Below are positions 1 to 7,718 of a stretch of DNA of 64,000 bases, one piece after another (positions within the stretch are counted from its first letter, which is position 1; each line of letters opens with the position of its first letter). The position numbers and the translations under genes are program-made. Source of the stretch: Mucilaginibacter achroorhodeus (GTDB taxonomy: Bacteria; Bacteroidota; Bacteroidia; Sphingobacteriales; Sphingobacteriaceae); the NCBI RefSeq assembly GCF_007846095.1, contig NZ_VOEI01000002.1, forward strand, positions 248,001-312,000, in the 5' to 3' direction. The notes under the pieces were generated by a model. The model searched no databases and had not been told where the DNA came from. It saw nothing but the letters and a program-made list of their open reading frames with translations.

Positions 1-130
1 CTTGTCCACCGATAGGCGGCGTTACATCACCACTGGGTATGTTGCCCTCTTCAATTATATTTTTATCCTGCCCTATCACCCGAAAAATCGGGCATAAGAG
101 TAGCAGGACGATCAAAAATCTTTTCATCAT
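1..130 (-). CDS. Partial secreted small protein (N-terminus only)
   Basis: The minus strand opens with two Met codons at 130-125, followed by a hydrophobic signal-peptide-like stretch (KRFLIVLLLLCPIFRVIG) and then a Gly/Pro-rich segment that runs off the window at base 1. Only about 43 residues are visible, so no family can be named. The visible part (signal peptide, then short polar and Pro/Gly-rich sequence) recalls the 45-aa protein at 20748-20885. Where the gene ends and what it does cannot be told from here. Confidence 0.5.
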   Translation of the reverse strand, partial: MMKRFLIVLLLLCPIFRVIGQDKNIIEEGNIPSGDVTPPIGGQ

Positions 131-159
131 CAGTTGGTTAAAGCAAAAAATCGATTAGT

Positions 160-438
160 TTATTTCCCCTTTTTGGCCCCGCAGATCACACAGTTGGGTG
201 CATCCGATAAACCGGAACGCAGATCCTCTACCGCTTTCACCAAAGCGTTGAGATGATCGAACAAATTAGCCAGTTCCATCTCATCATCACCCGGCACGCG
301 ATCGCCCGCAACGCGCATGAATACCTTCAACAATGCCGCATTAATCGCCTCTGAGCTATATAGCCTGTAGAACACCCGAACCGCCTGCTCCGGTGTCCGT
401 ACCGCAAAATCTTTCAGATCAACAATCGTAGCATCCAT
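160..438 (-). CDS. Small hypothetical protein with C-terminal CxxC
   Basis: A protein of about 92 aa, if the Met at 438 is used. The frame is open to an earlier Met at 501, but that would add a Leu/Ile-rich N-terminus that looks like translated non-coding DNA, so I prefer 438. The body is a mixed alpha-helical, acidic sequence and ends in a Cys-x-x-Cys pair followed by a basic tail. I recognise no family. It lies just upstream of the cut gene at the window edge, on the same strand and 29 bp away, so the two may be co-transcribed. Confidence 0.55.
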   Translation of the reverse strand: MDATIVDLKDFAVRTPEQAVRVFYRLYSSEAINAALLKVFMRVAGDRVPGDDEMELANLFDHLNALVKAVEDLRSGLSDAPNCVICGAKKGK

Positions 439-532
439 AAGAAAAGGCAACAGCTTTGCGATACACCTTAATAAAAGGCATAGCGATATCAACAATTTCA
501 AAAATCAGATCAAAGGGAAATCAAAAGAAAAC

Positions 533-576
533 AAACGGCAGCCGAGTATTAACTATTAACTGACAGGCTGCCGTTT
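533..576 (-). terminator. Rho-independent-type terminator
   Basis: A perfect 11-bp inverted repeat lies at 533-543 and 566-576 (arm AAACGGCAGCC). On the minus strand the hairpin is followed by a T-rich stretch (TTTGTTTTCTTTTG). It starts 9 nt after the stop of the small ORF at 585-698 and precedes the hypothetical gene at 160-438, so it probably separates these two units. Confidence 0.6.
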
Positions 577-584
577 GCTATAGA

Positions 585-698
585 TCACGTGGGAGATTTT
601 ATAATGTTCTTATAAATTCTCTTAAAAGAAACATTAGGCGGTAAAGACCACTTCTTTAGGGAATTAAGGATAAATAAGGTAGTTATAGCAGTGTCCAT
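585..698 (-). CDS. Possible 37-aa small protein
   Basis: An ATG-initiated minus-strand ORF begins MDTAITTLFILNSLKKW and is rich in Lys, Ile and Ser. Support comes only from context: a strong minus-strand terminator begins 9 nt after its stop, and a structured, T-tailed RNA-like element (741-842) lies just upstream on the same strand. No family is recognised. It could equally be the transcribed but untranslated tail of an RNA. Confidence 0.3.
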   Translation of the reverse strand: MDTAITTLFILNSLKKWSLPPNVSFKRIYKNIIKSPT

Positions 699-740
699 CA
701 GTCTCTTGTTAAAATTTTTTTTGAGACCTCCTAAAATGTA

Positions 741-842
741 AAAAAGGGCTGGCAACCCACTTTGTTATTACAGCTTGGCTCTGGTAAAGCCTCCGTTTTT
801 TCAAACGGTTCTCAGCAATAAACATAAGCGAGCACCAGCCCT
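741..842 (-). ncRNA. Candidate structured RNA (three-way junction with T tail)
   Basis: Read on the minus strand, an outer helix of 8 bp (AGGGCTGG at 842-835 with CCAGCCCT at 752-745) closes two inner hairpins. One is CCGTTT-GAAA-AAACGG (808-793), with a GNRA-type tetraloop; the other is GGCT...AGCC (791-777). The outer helix is followed at once by a T run (745-741), as in an intrinsic terminator. On the plus strand the tetraloop would be TTTC and there is no T run, so the minus strand is the likely sense strand. I cannot match it to a known riboswitch or small-RNA class. It could be a small RNA or an attenuating leader for the ORF at 585-698. Confidence 0.4.
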
Positions 843-1058
843 ACTTTTCAAAATAGGGATTGGTTGCTACACTTACCATCGCTGAGATTAAATTTACCAG
901 ATTTAGCTGCGAGGCTCGTTAACAACGCCTAAAAACGTTGCAATTATAATGAATATTTAATTTTCATTTTTACTAAAATATAAAAAATTAATGCAAAACA
1001 AAAATTTATTTGAGTTTTACATTTATTAATTGACTTTTTACATTAACAAACATTCGAT

Positions 1059-1086
1059 TTGATGTTTCGACGGGATAGTATATTTG
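1059..1086 (+). promoter_or_regulatory. Bacteroidetes-type promoter of the HTH gene
   Basis: TTG at 1059-1061 and TATATTTG at 1079-1086 fit the Bacteroidetes -33 (TTG/TTTG) and -7 (TAnnTTTG) boxes at about 20-bp spacing. Transcription would start near 1093, which rules out an in-frame Met at 1059 and supports the Met at 1104 as the start of the HTH gene. Confidence 0.6.
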
Positions 1087-1103
1087 TTTACACCCGTTTC
1101 AAA

Positions 1104-1337
1104 ATGGCGAAAAAGGACGAAAAAATACTTTACAACCGCATTAAATCCGAATTAGCAGACGCACAAATTAGCAACCAAGAATTAGCGAAAAAACTTGACG
1201 TAGCAGTTGAAACCGTCTCGAGCTGGTGCACAAATTCAGCTCAACCTTCAATTAAACGGCTATTTGATATTGCAAGAGTATTAGATATAAATGTTCAAAA
1301 ACTTCTTGTTCCAACAAGGCCCAATCGTTTAGGGTAA
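1104..1337 (+). CDS. HTH Cro/C1-type transcriptional regulator
   Basis: A 77-aa single-domain DNA-binding protein. The sequence shows a Cro/C1-type helix-turn-helix (NQELAKKLDVAVETVSSWCT) followed by the usual last helices (PSIKRLFDIARVLDINVQKLL). The start at 1104 (MAKKDEK) was chosen because a TATATTTG -7 box lies at 1079-1086, downstream of the alternative Met at 1059. It is convergent with the RloC-like nuclease gene and separated from it by about 590 bp. Small HTH proteins of this type often autoregulate or control neighbouring defence genes. That link is inference here. Confidence 0.85.
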   Translation: MAKKDEKILYNRIKSELADAQISNQELAKKLDVAVETVSSWCTNSAQPSIKRLFDIARVLDINVQKLLVPTRPNRLG

Positions 1338-1927
1338 TATATTTAAACAGTAAGCTTATAAGCGCTAGATAATGATCGGTTGCAAGCAAATTAGTGTATT
1401 TATTTCTCTTGCTTGGAAGGCAGAGAACCCTAAAAGCAAGATACTGGATATTGTGCCAACAAGACTTCTTCTTGACCAACATAAGGAACATTGCAAATTT
1501 GCACTAAAGGCTTGAACGCATTTACCATAACATAAAAGAATTCACGCCGATTCCATAATTGATTTTTTTCCTGATTTATTTCTTAATGACAACTTCATAA
1601 TTTTTAATTTTTGTAAACAAGCTTTTTTAAAAAATGTTATTTAAGTAAACAGCTAACCACAAAGAAATCAGTATTTTGTGATTAGAGAAACAAATACCAG
1701 ATAAAAGCGCTTAAAGATACTGTGGCGTTGTAGCAGCAAGATGCGGCGAGTTTTGAGAATTCGCAAGGGTTATAGTAGTATTAAGTTCCGGAGGCGGTTT
1801 GCCGGCGCATTCTGTAAGGAGTGCGGATTATTGGTACTGTGGCGTGCGAAAGTTCCGCTGGCGAAAGAATGAGCGGAACGAATGCAATATCTTTTACATA
1901 TTAAATTGGAACCATGTCTTCCAGTTG
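1338..1927. other. Intergenic region without a supported gene
   Basis: No convincing ORF. It holds a hairpin at 1852-1879 (arms GTTCCGCT and AGCGGAAC), 49 nt past the stop of the RloC-like gene on the minus strand, and a direct repeat of TACTGTGGCGT (about 1717 and 1836). The first half is AT-rich; the second half is GC-richer with scattered short repeats, which suggests patchwork DNA of mixed origin. Confidence 0.4.
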
Positions 1928-4135
1928 TTAACTCGCTTCACCCATCATCATGTGATAATGTTCCTGGTGCCGCGAATGTTCGAATATTTTTTTAAATACT
2001 TCAAAATACCTTTCTGTTTCATCACCTTGCGTGTCAATGAACAAATCATCAGGGATTGTATGCGAGCCGTCGTTGATCCAGCATAACAGCGACCGGCAGA
2101 TCTGCTGATCTTCATAGTCTTTAAATTGCTGGATGATCTGATCGTCACCGAATTTTCCAAGTATTTTGAAATAGTGTTCGATTATGCGACGCATGGTATT
2201 TTGTAGAGTGAGCGGAGAACTGTGCTGGCGGTTTTGAAGTTCTTTCCATAAAAGCTGATAAGCGGTTTGAATCGGATTTTGACGACCATTGGCTTGTAAT
2301 TCCGATATGTTATTATTCTTACGCAGAATCCAATAGCTGGTATCTGCGCAATCTTTGCCCCGGCCATCGATAAAGGAAACTTCTTTATGAAAGTAAGTAT
2401 TGTGGGTAAGCAGGATTAATTGTTTGATCGTACCGTTGCCTTGCTTTACATTTTTGATAATTTCTTTTAAAAGAGAACTCACTACATAGAGTACATTGCT
2501 GTCTAAACTGGATATCGGATCGTCAATGACGAGTACGCGGTCTTCAGTTATAGTATGTTCGGAAAGTCCGCCTTTACAGAGTTGCAGGAAATAGAGAAAA
2601 GTAATGAAAGTGATCTCGCCTTCGCTAAGGGTTGTTTCCGCGATATCGCCATTTTCGCGTTTAATCTGGTATTTATTTTTGTCAGCTGAAGGAACTATTT
2701 CAAAATTCCGGAACCCGAAAGCTTTCAGTGTTTTATTGATTTGATTGATAGAGGGTTGAACGCTAGTTACGTTGTTACTCAAAGTTATAATCTCCTGTTT
2801 AACCGTTTGGTAATTTTGCCGCGCGGTCTTTACGGTTGTTTCGATGCCGTTAATTGCTTTTTCCAAGTTCCCTTTTTTTTCGGTGAACAATTTGATCATG
2901 GCTTGGTGTTCATCGATGAGTAGTCGCCAAATCGCATTGATTAGTTCCTGTTTCTCTCGTGCGAAATTGGCAACGATCTGGTTATGTTTGGCGACTTCCA
3001 CGTTTGCCGATGTGATCAACGCAGCGATCTCCTCCAGTTGCGCTTTGACAGAGATTAGGTCAATGCTCCTGCTGGGTTCTTTGATCTTATTATTTAGCTG
3101 TTCCTGGTTTGTCAGCAATTGCGTTGAAAAGGTGTGTATATAGGCTTTGAATAAAGTAACGTCAAGTTTGGAGGTCGTGTGCTTTTCTTCTGAAGCGCTA
3201 ATTTCATTCAAAATGCCTAGCAAATTCTGCGTTTTGCGCAAGTAATCTGCGGCGTGAGTGCCGACTTTTGCGGTGTCATTGACGAACGTCTCGTCGAAAT
3301 AAGTTTCCAGCTGATTGCGAAAGTCTGCCTGAATAGTCGATTGCTGACAAAATGGGCAGGTTTCACCGGTCTCCTTTAAAAAGTTACGGCCTGTATTTAC
3401 CCAGTCATTCATTTTCAGCCGCTGGATCAGCTTGGCGATGTCCACATCTGCTTTACCAATGATCTTTTTTTGCCAGATGTCAGCTTCTTCAAGCGTTAGT
3501 ATTATAGTTGGGTCAAATGTTGGTAATATCGTGAGTGAAACCGGTGGTTGCCCGAAGATTGTTTTCGCTTTTTCTATTAGGCTGACCCGGGTTTGTAGTG
3601 CCGAAGCATTTCCTTCAAATTCATCCAGTATCTTTTTCTTGAAGTTTTCTTTGGTCATGAAACCGGCGAACCCCTCTTTGAATACCGATTCATTTTTCTT
3701 ATAAATGTCAGACCATACTGTTTCCTTAAAATCATTTTCGTGAGTTGCCAGCTCAGCCGTTTTTTTGTCCCAAGTATCTTTTCGTGTTTCCCAATCTTGT
3801 TTGTGTTTCTCCCTAATTTTTACCTTGGCCTCAATTTCCTCAAGATCCGCTTTAGTGGCCTGACCTAAGGTAAAGACGCCATTGATTTCCCCTTTACCAA
3901 AATTCTTTTCCCGGAACTCTTTATTATATACCAACGTGCGTAATGGTAGACTGTTCTTCCATCCCAGGGCACATTGCGCGTAACGAGGCTGTTTGCCGTC
4001 GGTTAGAAAATTACTGATCGTGGTTTTCCCGCTGCCATTGGCGCCGTAAATGAAATTGATCTTTTTGAGGTCTATAAATTCGATACCATCTAGGTTATAA
4101 GTGGCGACCCCTCTAAGTAGAATGTTGGTGATCAT
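1928..4135 (-). CDS. RloC-like AAA_13 ATPase, probable anticodon nuclease
   Basis: A 735-aa protein with the layout of RloC, the larger relative of the PrrC tRNA-anticodon nuclease. Visible features in order: Walker A GANGSGKT at 31-38; long coiled-coil arms; a Rad50-like zinc-hook motif CPFC near 258-262; the ABC signature LSEGE near 500; Walker B VLVIDDP near 530 with the D-loop SSLD; and a switch His in LLTHN. The C-terminal domain shows R-x3-E near 648-652 and a His in GSH near 691, matching the Arg/Glu/His catalytic set known in PrrC/RloC nucleases. Family members cleave tRNA anticodon loops in response to phage or DNA damage. Length and the zinc hook favour RloC over PrrC, but other AAA_13 ATPases without nuclease activity exist. 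Confidence 0.72.
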   Translation of the reverse strand: MITNILLRGVATYNLDGIEFIDLKKINFIYGANGSGKTTISNFLTDGKQPRYAQCALGWKNSLPLRTLVYNKEFREKNFGKGEINGVFTLGQATKADLEEIEAKVKIREKHKQDWETRKDTWDKKTAELATHENDFKETVWSDIYKKNESVFKEGFAGFMTKENFKKKILDEFEGNASALQTRVSLIEKAKTIFGQPPVSLTILPTFDPTIILTLEEADIWQKKIIGKADVDIAKLIQRLKMNDWVNTGRNFLKETGETCPFCQQSTIQADFRNQLETYFDETFVNDTAKVGTHAADYLRKTQNLLGILNEISASEEKHTTSKLDVTLFKAYIHTFSTQLLTNQEQLNNKIKEPSRSIDLISVKAQLEEIAALITSANVEVAKHNQIVANFAREKQELINAIWRLLIDEHQAMIKLFTEKKGNLEKAINGIETTVKTARQNYQTVKQEIITLSNNVTSVQPSINQINKTLKAFGFRNFEIVPSADKNKYQIKRENGDIAETTLSEGEITFITFLYFLQLCKGGLSEHTITEDRVLVIDDPISSLDSNVLYVVSSLLKEIIKNVKQGNGTIKQLILLTHNTYFHKEVSFIDGRGKDCADTSYWILRKNNNISELQANGRQNPIQTAYQLLWKELQNRQHSSPLTLQNTMRRIIEHYFKILGKFGDDQIIQQFKDYEDQQICRSLLCWINDGSHTIPDDLFIDTQGDETERYFEVFKKIFEHSRHQEHYHMMMGEAS

Positions 4136-4560
4136 TTAATGCGATTAAGGTATAATTCAAATATAAAATGAAATTCTAAATTTCGGTAACCAGACTTTTC
4201 AGCAACTTCATCATGATGTTCATCGCGATAAAATTGCAGATCAGAGGTACCCGACAAAATATGCACTCCGTTACAGTTATTTTTTCCAGAAAATCTGTTT
4301 AGTACATAAGCTGTGAGTTCGATAAAGCAGACCACATTTTAAGTTCGATCAAAAGGACGGAGTTTCTCCTTAGCATCAAATACGCCAATGTCAAATAAGC
4401 CCCCTTATAAGCTTTCCAACCAGGCTCCCCACTATATGCTTGTACGTAATATAATTCCGAACCAAGAATACCGTCCCAATTGATTTAGGGACCATTTAAC
4501 CCGTGATTATTCTTTAGTAAATCGGATACTGCCGATTCGGCTTTCCTAGTATTATTGACA
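4132..4560 (-). pseudogene. Decayed gene remnant upstream of the RloC-like gene
   Basis: The last 67 codons (4132-4335) form an open frame whose stop overlaps the start of the RloC-like gene by 4 bp (ATGA), as in a real operon. Upstream, protein-like segments continue in other frames with intervening stops: a piece containing SELYYVQAYSGEPGWKAYKG at about 4390-4490, one reading DIGVFDAKEKLRPFD, and one reading NNTRKAESAVSDLLKNNHG near 4500-4560. This looks like a gene broken by frameshifts. The family is not recognised. The alternative is that the 67-aa frame is a small intact gene and the rest is chance. Confidence 0.4.
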
Positions 4561-4591
4561 GCTTTATATCACACTAATTCAACTAATGTTT

Positions 4592-5677
4592 TCAACTCTT
4601 CCCTTTTTCCAATCTTCCGATCACATCCAGCAACTGTTCACCATATTGAAATAGCTCGTCCAGTGACTTGACCTCGTATTTGATTTCTCTCTTCGCATCA
4701 TCTAGAACGACCAGATATTTCTTAGTCCCGTTAAAATATAGGCGACAAATTGTCTTACGATTATTATCATCCAGCAGTATTGCGAAATAAGACAGCGCAT
4801 CCCGATAGGTTATCCGCTTTGCATCCACATGCTGCCGTAAAAGAGATTTGACAATGTAAAATCCCTCTAGTTCCTCCTCTGTGGTTACGATACCAGATTC
4901 CTGTCCTAAAGATGCCGTTACATCATCCTGTTTAACAGTTTCTGCCGCTTCCAGCTGTTTTTCCTGGTTTAAGGCGGATTTCAGTCTTTCATTGATCGCA
5001 TCACTGATCAGCGAACTGAATGACCGCTTAATGATCGGGCCGAACTGTTCTTTTACCTTCGCAGTTACCTGTCCGGAATAGACCTGCCTTGCAAAGAAAG
5101 TGATAAAAACGTCCGAAGGTGCTAGCAGCTCTTTACTGATCAGGTTACGCAACTCGTTCAAATATTTTAATTCGCTGGCTGTATTAGTGATGCTATCGAC
5201 ATCGAAATAAGATTTGTGAAACTTTTTCAGTTCGATAATATCAGCCTCTTTGATCTCGGTAATGTTGAACTCAAAGAACGGAGAGCTGTCCATCTTGTTG
5301 GTTTCCACCAAATCCGTGTAAAATCGATAACTCAATCCATTTGTTAAAAGACCAAATTTTGCCTTTGTTGTGTGGAAATAACGGAATAGTTGAGAGTTAT
5401 GCGGGTCCAGCTTTTCGAGGTGGTGCTTACATTCTACCAGGATAGCTGGTTCTCCTTCTTTCATAATCGCGTAGTCGACCTTCTCTCCTTTTTTGATGCC
5501 GATGTCCGCGATAAATTCAGGATTCACTTCAAAAGGATTGAATACATCAAAGCCCAAAACCTTGATAAAAGGCATGATAAGCGCATTCTTTGTAGCTTCC
5601 TCTGTTTTGATCTGTGGTAATAGTTTTTCGACCCGGCTAGCTAACTGCATCACCTCGTCCTTAAAGTCCATTGTCAT
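4592..5677 (-). CDS. HsdR N-terminal-like nuclease (COG4748-type), stand-alone
   Basis: A 361-aa protein whose first 150 residues resemble the type I restriction enzyme R-subunit N-terminal nuclease domain (HSDR_N). The typical opening EEATKNALIMPFIKVLGFD is followed by a PD-(D/E)xK-type core with Asp68 (KVDYAI) and the ExK motif ECK at 82-84. There is no helicase domain, and no HsdM or HsdS gene lies nearby. The C-terminal part (about 270-361) resembles the extra domain seen in stand-alone proteins of this group. It sits on the same strand upstream of the RloC-like nuclease, so the two may form one defence island. Its activity as a nuclease is inferred. Confidence 0.7.
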   Translation of the reverse strand: MTMDFKDEVMQLASRVEKLLPQIKTEEATKNALIMPFIKVLGFDVFNPFEVNPEFIADIGIKKGEKVDYAIMKEGEPAILVECKHHLEKLDPHNSQLFRYFHTTKAKFGLLTNGLSYRFYTDLVETNKMDSSPFFEFNITEIKEADIIELKKFHKSYFDVDSITNTASELKYLNELRNLISKELLAPSDVFITFFARQVYSGQVTAKVKEQFGPIIKRSFSSLISDAINERLKSALNQEKQLEAAETVKQDDVTASLGQESGIVTTEEELEGFYIVKSLLRQHVDAKRITYRDALSYFAILLDDNNRKTICRLYFNGTKKYLVVLDDAKREIKYEVKSLDELFQYGEQLLDVIGRLEKGKS

Positions 5678-5726
5678 CGGTTTAAATTTTATTTTAACAA
5701 ACTTAGATGACTATGAATTGCAATAT

Positions 5727-5742
5727 GTGCGGTAAACCGCAC
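5727..5742. promoter_or_regulatory. Palindrome of the TGCGG-N4-CCGCA type (copy 1)
   Basis: A near-perfect palindrome with arms GTGCGGT and ACCGCAC lies about 50 bp upstream of the HsdR-N-like gene and about 45 bp after the end of the OmpA gene. Two further sites with the same TGCGG-N4-CCGCA frame occur in front of other genes (17893-17906 and 21192-21205). It may be an operator, or a terminator for the Ter operon. Confidence 0.4.
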
Positions 5743-5787
5743 GTAGAAAAATTTATGAACACGAAATTAGGATTTACAGATATCGAA

Positions 5788-6468
5788 TCAATTGACCGTC
5801 AACACCTCAACCCTTCTATTTTTTCGTCTACCTTCTTCCGTACCATTCGATGCAATCGGATTTTCAACTCCTCTGCCTTTTGCTGTCACACGACCTTCTG
5901 CCACTCCCCGTCGAATCAGCATGTTCTTGAAGGCGTCTGCCCTTTCCTGCGATATGCGCTGGTTAATCTGCAGGCTACCCTCACTGCTCGCGTAACCTAG
6001 CACAGTAATCTTAACCGAAGGATCTTTCGCGAGTTTTTTCTTTAATCCGTTTACCACTCCTCGAGTCATGCTCGCCGGTTGCACAGCGCCTGATCTGTAT
6101 GATGCGGCGACAACAGCCGGTTCGACACCATGTGAAGCATTGTCCTTACTTGCAATGTCGCCCTCAACGGGATTTTCCATTTTATCTGAAACAGGACGCA
6201 TCGTATCCCTTATGACTGAATCTTTCCCTACTTGCTGAACCACGGTTGGTTTATTGTTTTGATGGCTATTTGTTCCGCCGTTGTTGTTAGTAGCATACCA
6301 ATACCCACCGCCAGCCAACAATAAAGCCAAGCCGAACAACCACCATTTTGTGGCTTTTGCAGGTTGATTCAATCCTGCTGAGTTTGATCCCATTTGTTTT
6401 GATAGGTCAAAATCAGTTTTCCTAACCGGTCTCGTCCGGCCATCGTTTTTATTTAAGTTAAATGACAT
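5788..6468 (-). CDS. OmpA-family protein with N-terminal membrane anchor
   Basis: A 226-aa protein: about 42 polar cytoplasmic residues, one membrane segment (about 43-60, WWLFGLALLLAGGGYW), a linker rich in Asn, Asp and Ser, and a C-terminal OmpA-like domain from about 115 (VLGYASSEGS, then NQRISQERADAFKNMLIRRG and a closing NRRVEV). OmpA domains of this type bind peptidoglycan, so the protein would tie an inner-membrane or cytoplasmic assembly to the cell wall. It is the last gene of the TerD/tubulin-like/actin-like operon, 10 bp after the TerD gene. An envelope-anchoring role for that system is inference. Confidence 0.82.
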   Translation of the reverse strand: MSFNLNKNDGRTRPVRKTDFDLSKQMGSNSAGLNQPAKATKWWLFGLALLLAGGGYWYATNNNGGTNSHQNNKPTVVQQVGKDSVIRDTMRPVSDKMENPVEGDIASKDNASHGVEPAVVAASYRSGAVQPASMTRGVVNGLKKKLAKDPSVKITVLGYASSEGSLQINQRISQERADAFKNMLIRRGVAEGRVTAKGRGVENPIASNGTEEGRRKNRRVEVLTVN

Positions 6469-6478
6469 AAATTAAGAT

Positions 6479-7132
6479 TTAGGTGTACATATCTACTAAA
6501 GTTTGCAAGCTGCCCGTATGAGCCCTGCCCATTGCTTCGAACTCCCAGGTATTATCTACCCGGAAAAGACGTCCAAATTCTACCGCATCTTCGTTCGTGT
6601 ACTGATCCTTCAGATCATAACGGAGGATCTCTTCGCCTGTACTTTCATTTACGATACGGATATAGCAGTCCTCCACCTGACCAAAATTCAGACTGAGTGT
6701 GCGCCTATCTTTCTTTGCATCATTGGGATACTTACAGATTGTACAGCAGATAATGATTTGCTCAACCTTACTGTTCACCCGACTTAGGTCTATAAACATA
6801 TCCTCGTCATCATCACCATCGCTTCTGCGACCATCCGGATCATCAATCGCACCTGTGATCGCGCCATCCTCAGTCAGTGGACGGTATAGCCCTTTTTCCG
6901 TGGTATCCTCCACCTTATTTCCCATATTCACCTGACCGTAGAAAACAAAATATGAGTCCGAAGGAATTCTAAAATCTGAACCGATCGCAAACGCGGAAAC
7001 GTCCAGATCGAAATCCGGTCCGTTCGGCTGGTCATTCGGGTCCCAGCCCATACCGATCTTCACCAGAGACAGCCCAGGAGCGGCCTTAGACAGTGAAAAC
7101 CTATCGCCTTTACTTAAATTGAAACTTGCCAT
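6479..7132 (-). CDS. TerD-family protein (long variant)
   Basis: A 217-aa TerD-domain protein. The family opening is visible (FNLSKGDRFSLSK), then GMGWDPN and the Ca2+-binding acidic loops FDLDVSAF and DGDDDED. Compared with typical TerD (about 190 aa) it has an insertion around 80-105 and a Cys-rich strand (IIICCTICKYPND). TerD proteins bind calcium and belong to Ter stress-response systems at the membrane. It lies 17 bp after a second, more canonical TerD gene, so the operon carries two divergent paralogues that could form a heteromer. Confidence 0.9.
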   Translation of the reverse strand: MASFNLSKGDRFSLSKAAPGLSLVKIGMGWDPNDQPNGPDFDLDVSAFAIGSDFRIPSDSYFVFYGQVNMGNKVEDTTEKGLYRPLTEDGAITGAIDDPDGRRSDGDDDEDMFIDLSRVNSKVEQIIICCTICKYPNDAKKDRRTLSLNFGQVEDCYIRIVNESTGEEILRYDLKDQYTNEDAVEFGRLFRVDNTWEFEAMGRAHTGSLQTLVDMYT

Positions 7133-7149
7133 ATAGATCTATTTTTTAG

Positions 7150-7716
7150 TTATTGATACATTTCTACTAGTGTCGCTAGACCGCCTCCGAAAGCCTGGCC
7201 TACAGCCTGAAGGTCCCACGCTTCTTCATTTTTGGTCATAGTCGCGATCAGCAAAGAATCTTCTTCAAAAAAATGCTCGTTCAGACGGTACTCACACAGT
7301 ACATTTCCTGTGGCAGTGTTCAATATTCTGATGTAAGCGTTTTTTACATGTCCAAAATGATGGCCCCGCTCCTCTGCATTGTCTATGGTAACAGCGAAAT
7401 ACAGATATTCCACCCGGGGATCCAGCTTTGTAAGGTTCAGCAGCACCTGCTCATCATCTCCGTCACCATCACCGGCACGGCTGTCCCCCGGATAAAAAGC
7501 GGCACCATCGGGGCTTGTGGGGTTATTATAAAAGACAAAGAATTCGTCCCGGATCAGTTTACCATCACTGCCCATCATGAACAGAGAAAGATCAAGGTCG
7601 ACCGAATGCCCGTTAATTGAAGCTGGATCCCAACCCAGGCCCGCGGTGAGTTCGCGTAAACCATTGCTTATCGCTGAAAGCGAAACTTGCGCATTTTTAT
7701 CTAATTGTATAGCCAT
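7150..7716 (-). CDS. TerD-family protein (canonical length)
   Basis: A 188-aa TerD/TerE-type protein with all the usual marks: GLGWDPAS near 26, the acidic DLDLSLFMMG loop, FVFYNNPTSPDGA, the second acidic cluster GDGDGDDEQV, and RILNTATGNVLCEYRL near the end. Family knowledge: calcium-binding beta-sandwich proteins of tellurite and phage stress systems. It starts 3 bp after the stop of the proline-tailed protein gene, so the genes are translationally close and probably made together. Confidence 0.93.
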   Translation of the reverse strand: MAIQLDKNAQVSLSAISNGLRELTAGLGWDPASINGHSVDLDLSLFMMGSDGKLIRDEFFVFYNNPTSPDGAAFYPGDSRAGDGDGDDEQVLLNLTKLDPRVEYLYFAVTIDNAEERGHHFGHVKNAYIRILNTATGNVLCEYRLNEHFFEEDSLLIATMTKNEEAWDLQAVGQAFGGGLATLVEMYQ

Positions 7717-7718
7717 AG

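Noticed and set aside
741..842. Thiamine-type riboswitch (a CTGAGA string is present) or integron attC site
   Set aside because: The other conserved thiamine-box segments are absent, and the ends do not show the GTTRRRY/RYYYAAC pair of attC sites.
1252..1491. 79-codon minus-strand frame overlapping the HTH gene
   Set aside because: Lies partly antisense to a well-supported HTH gene and has no protein-like features.
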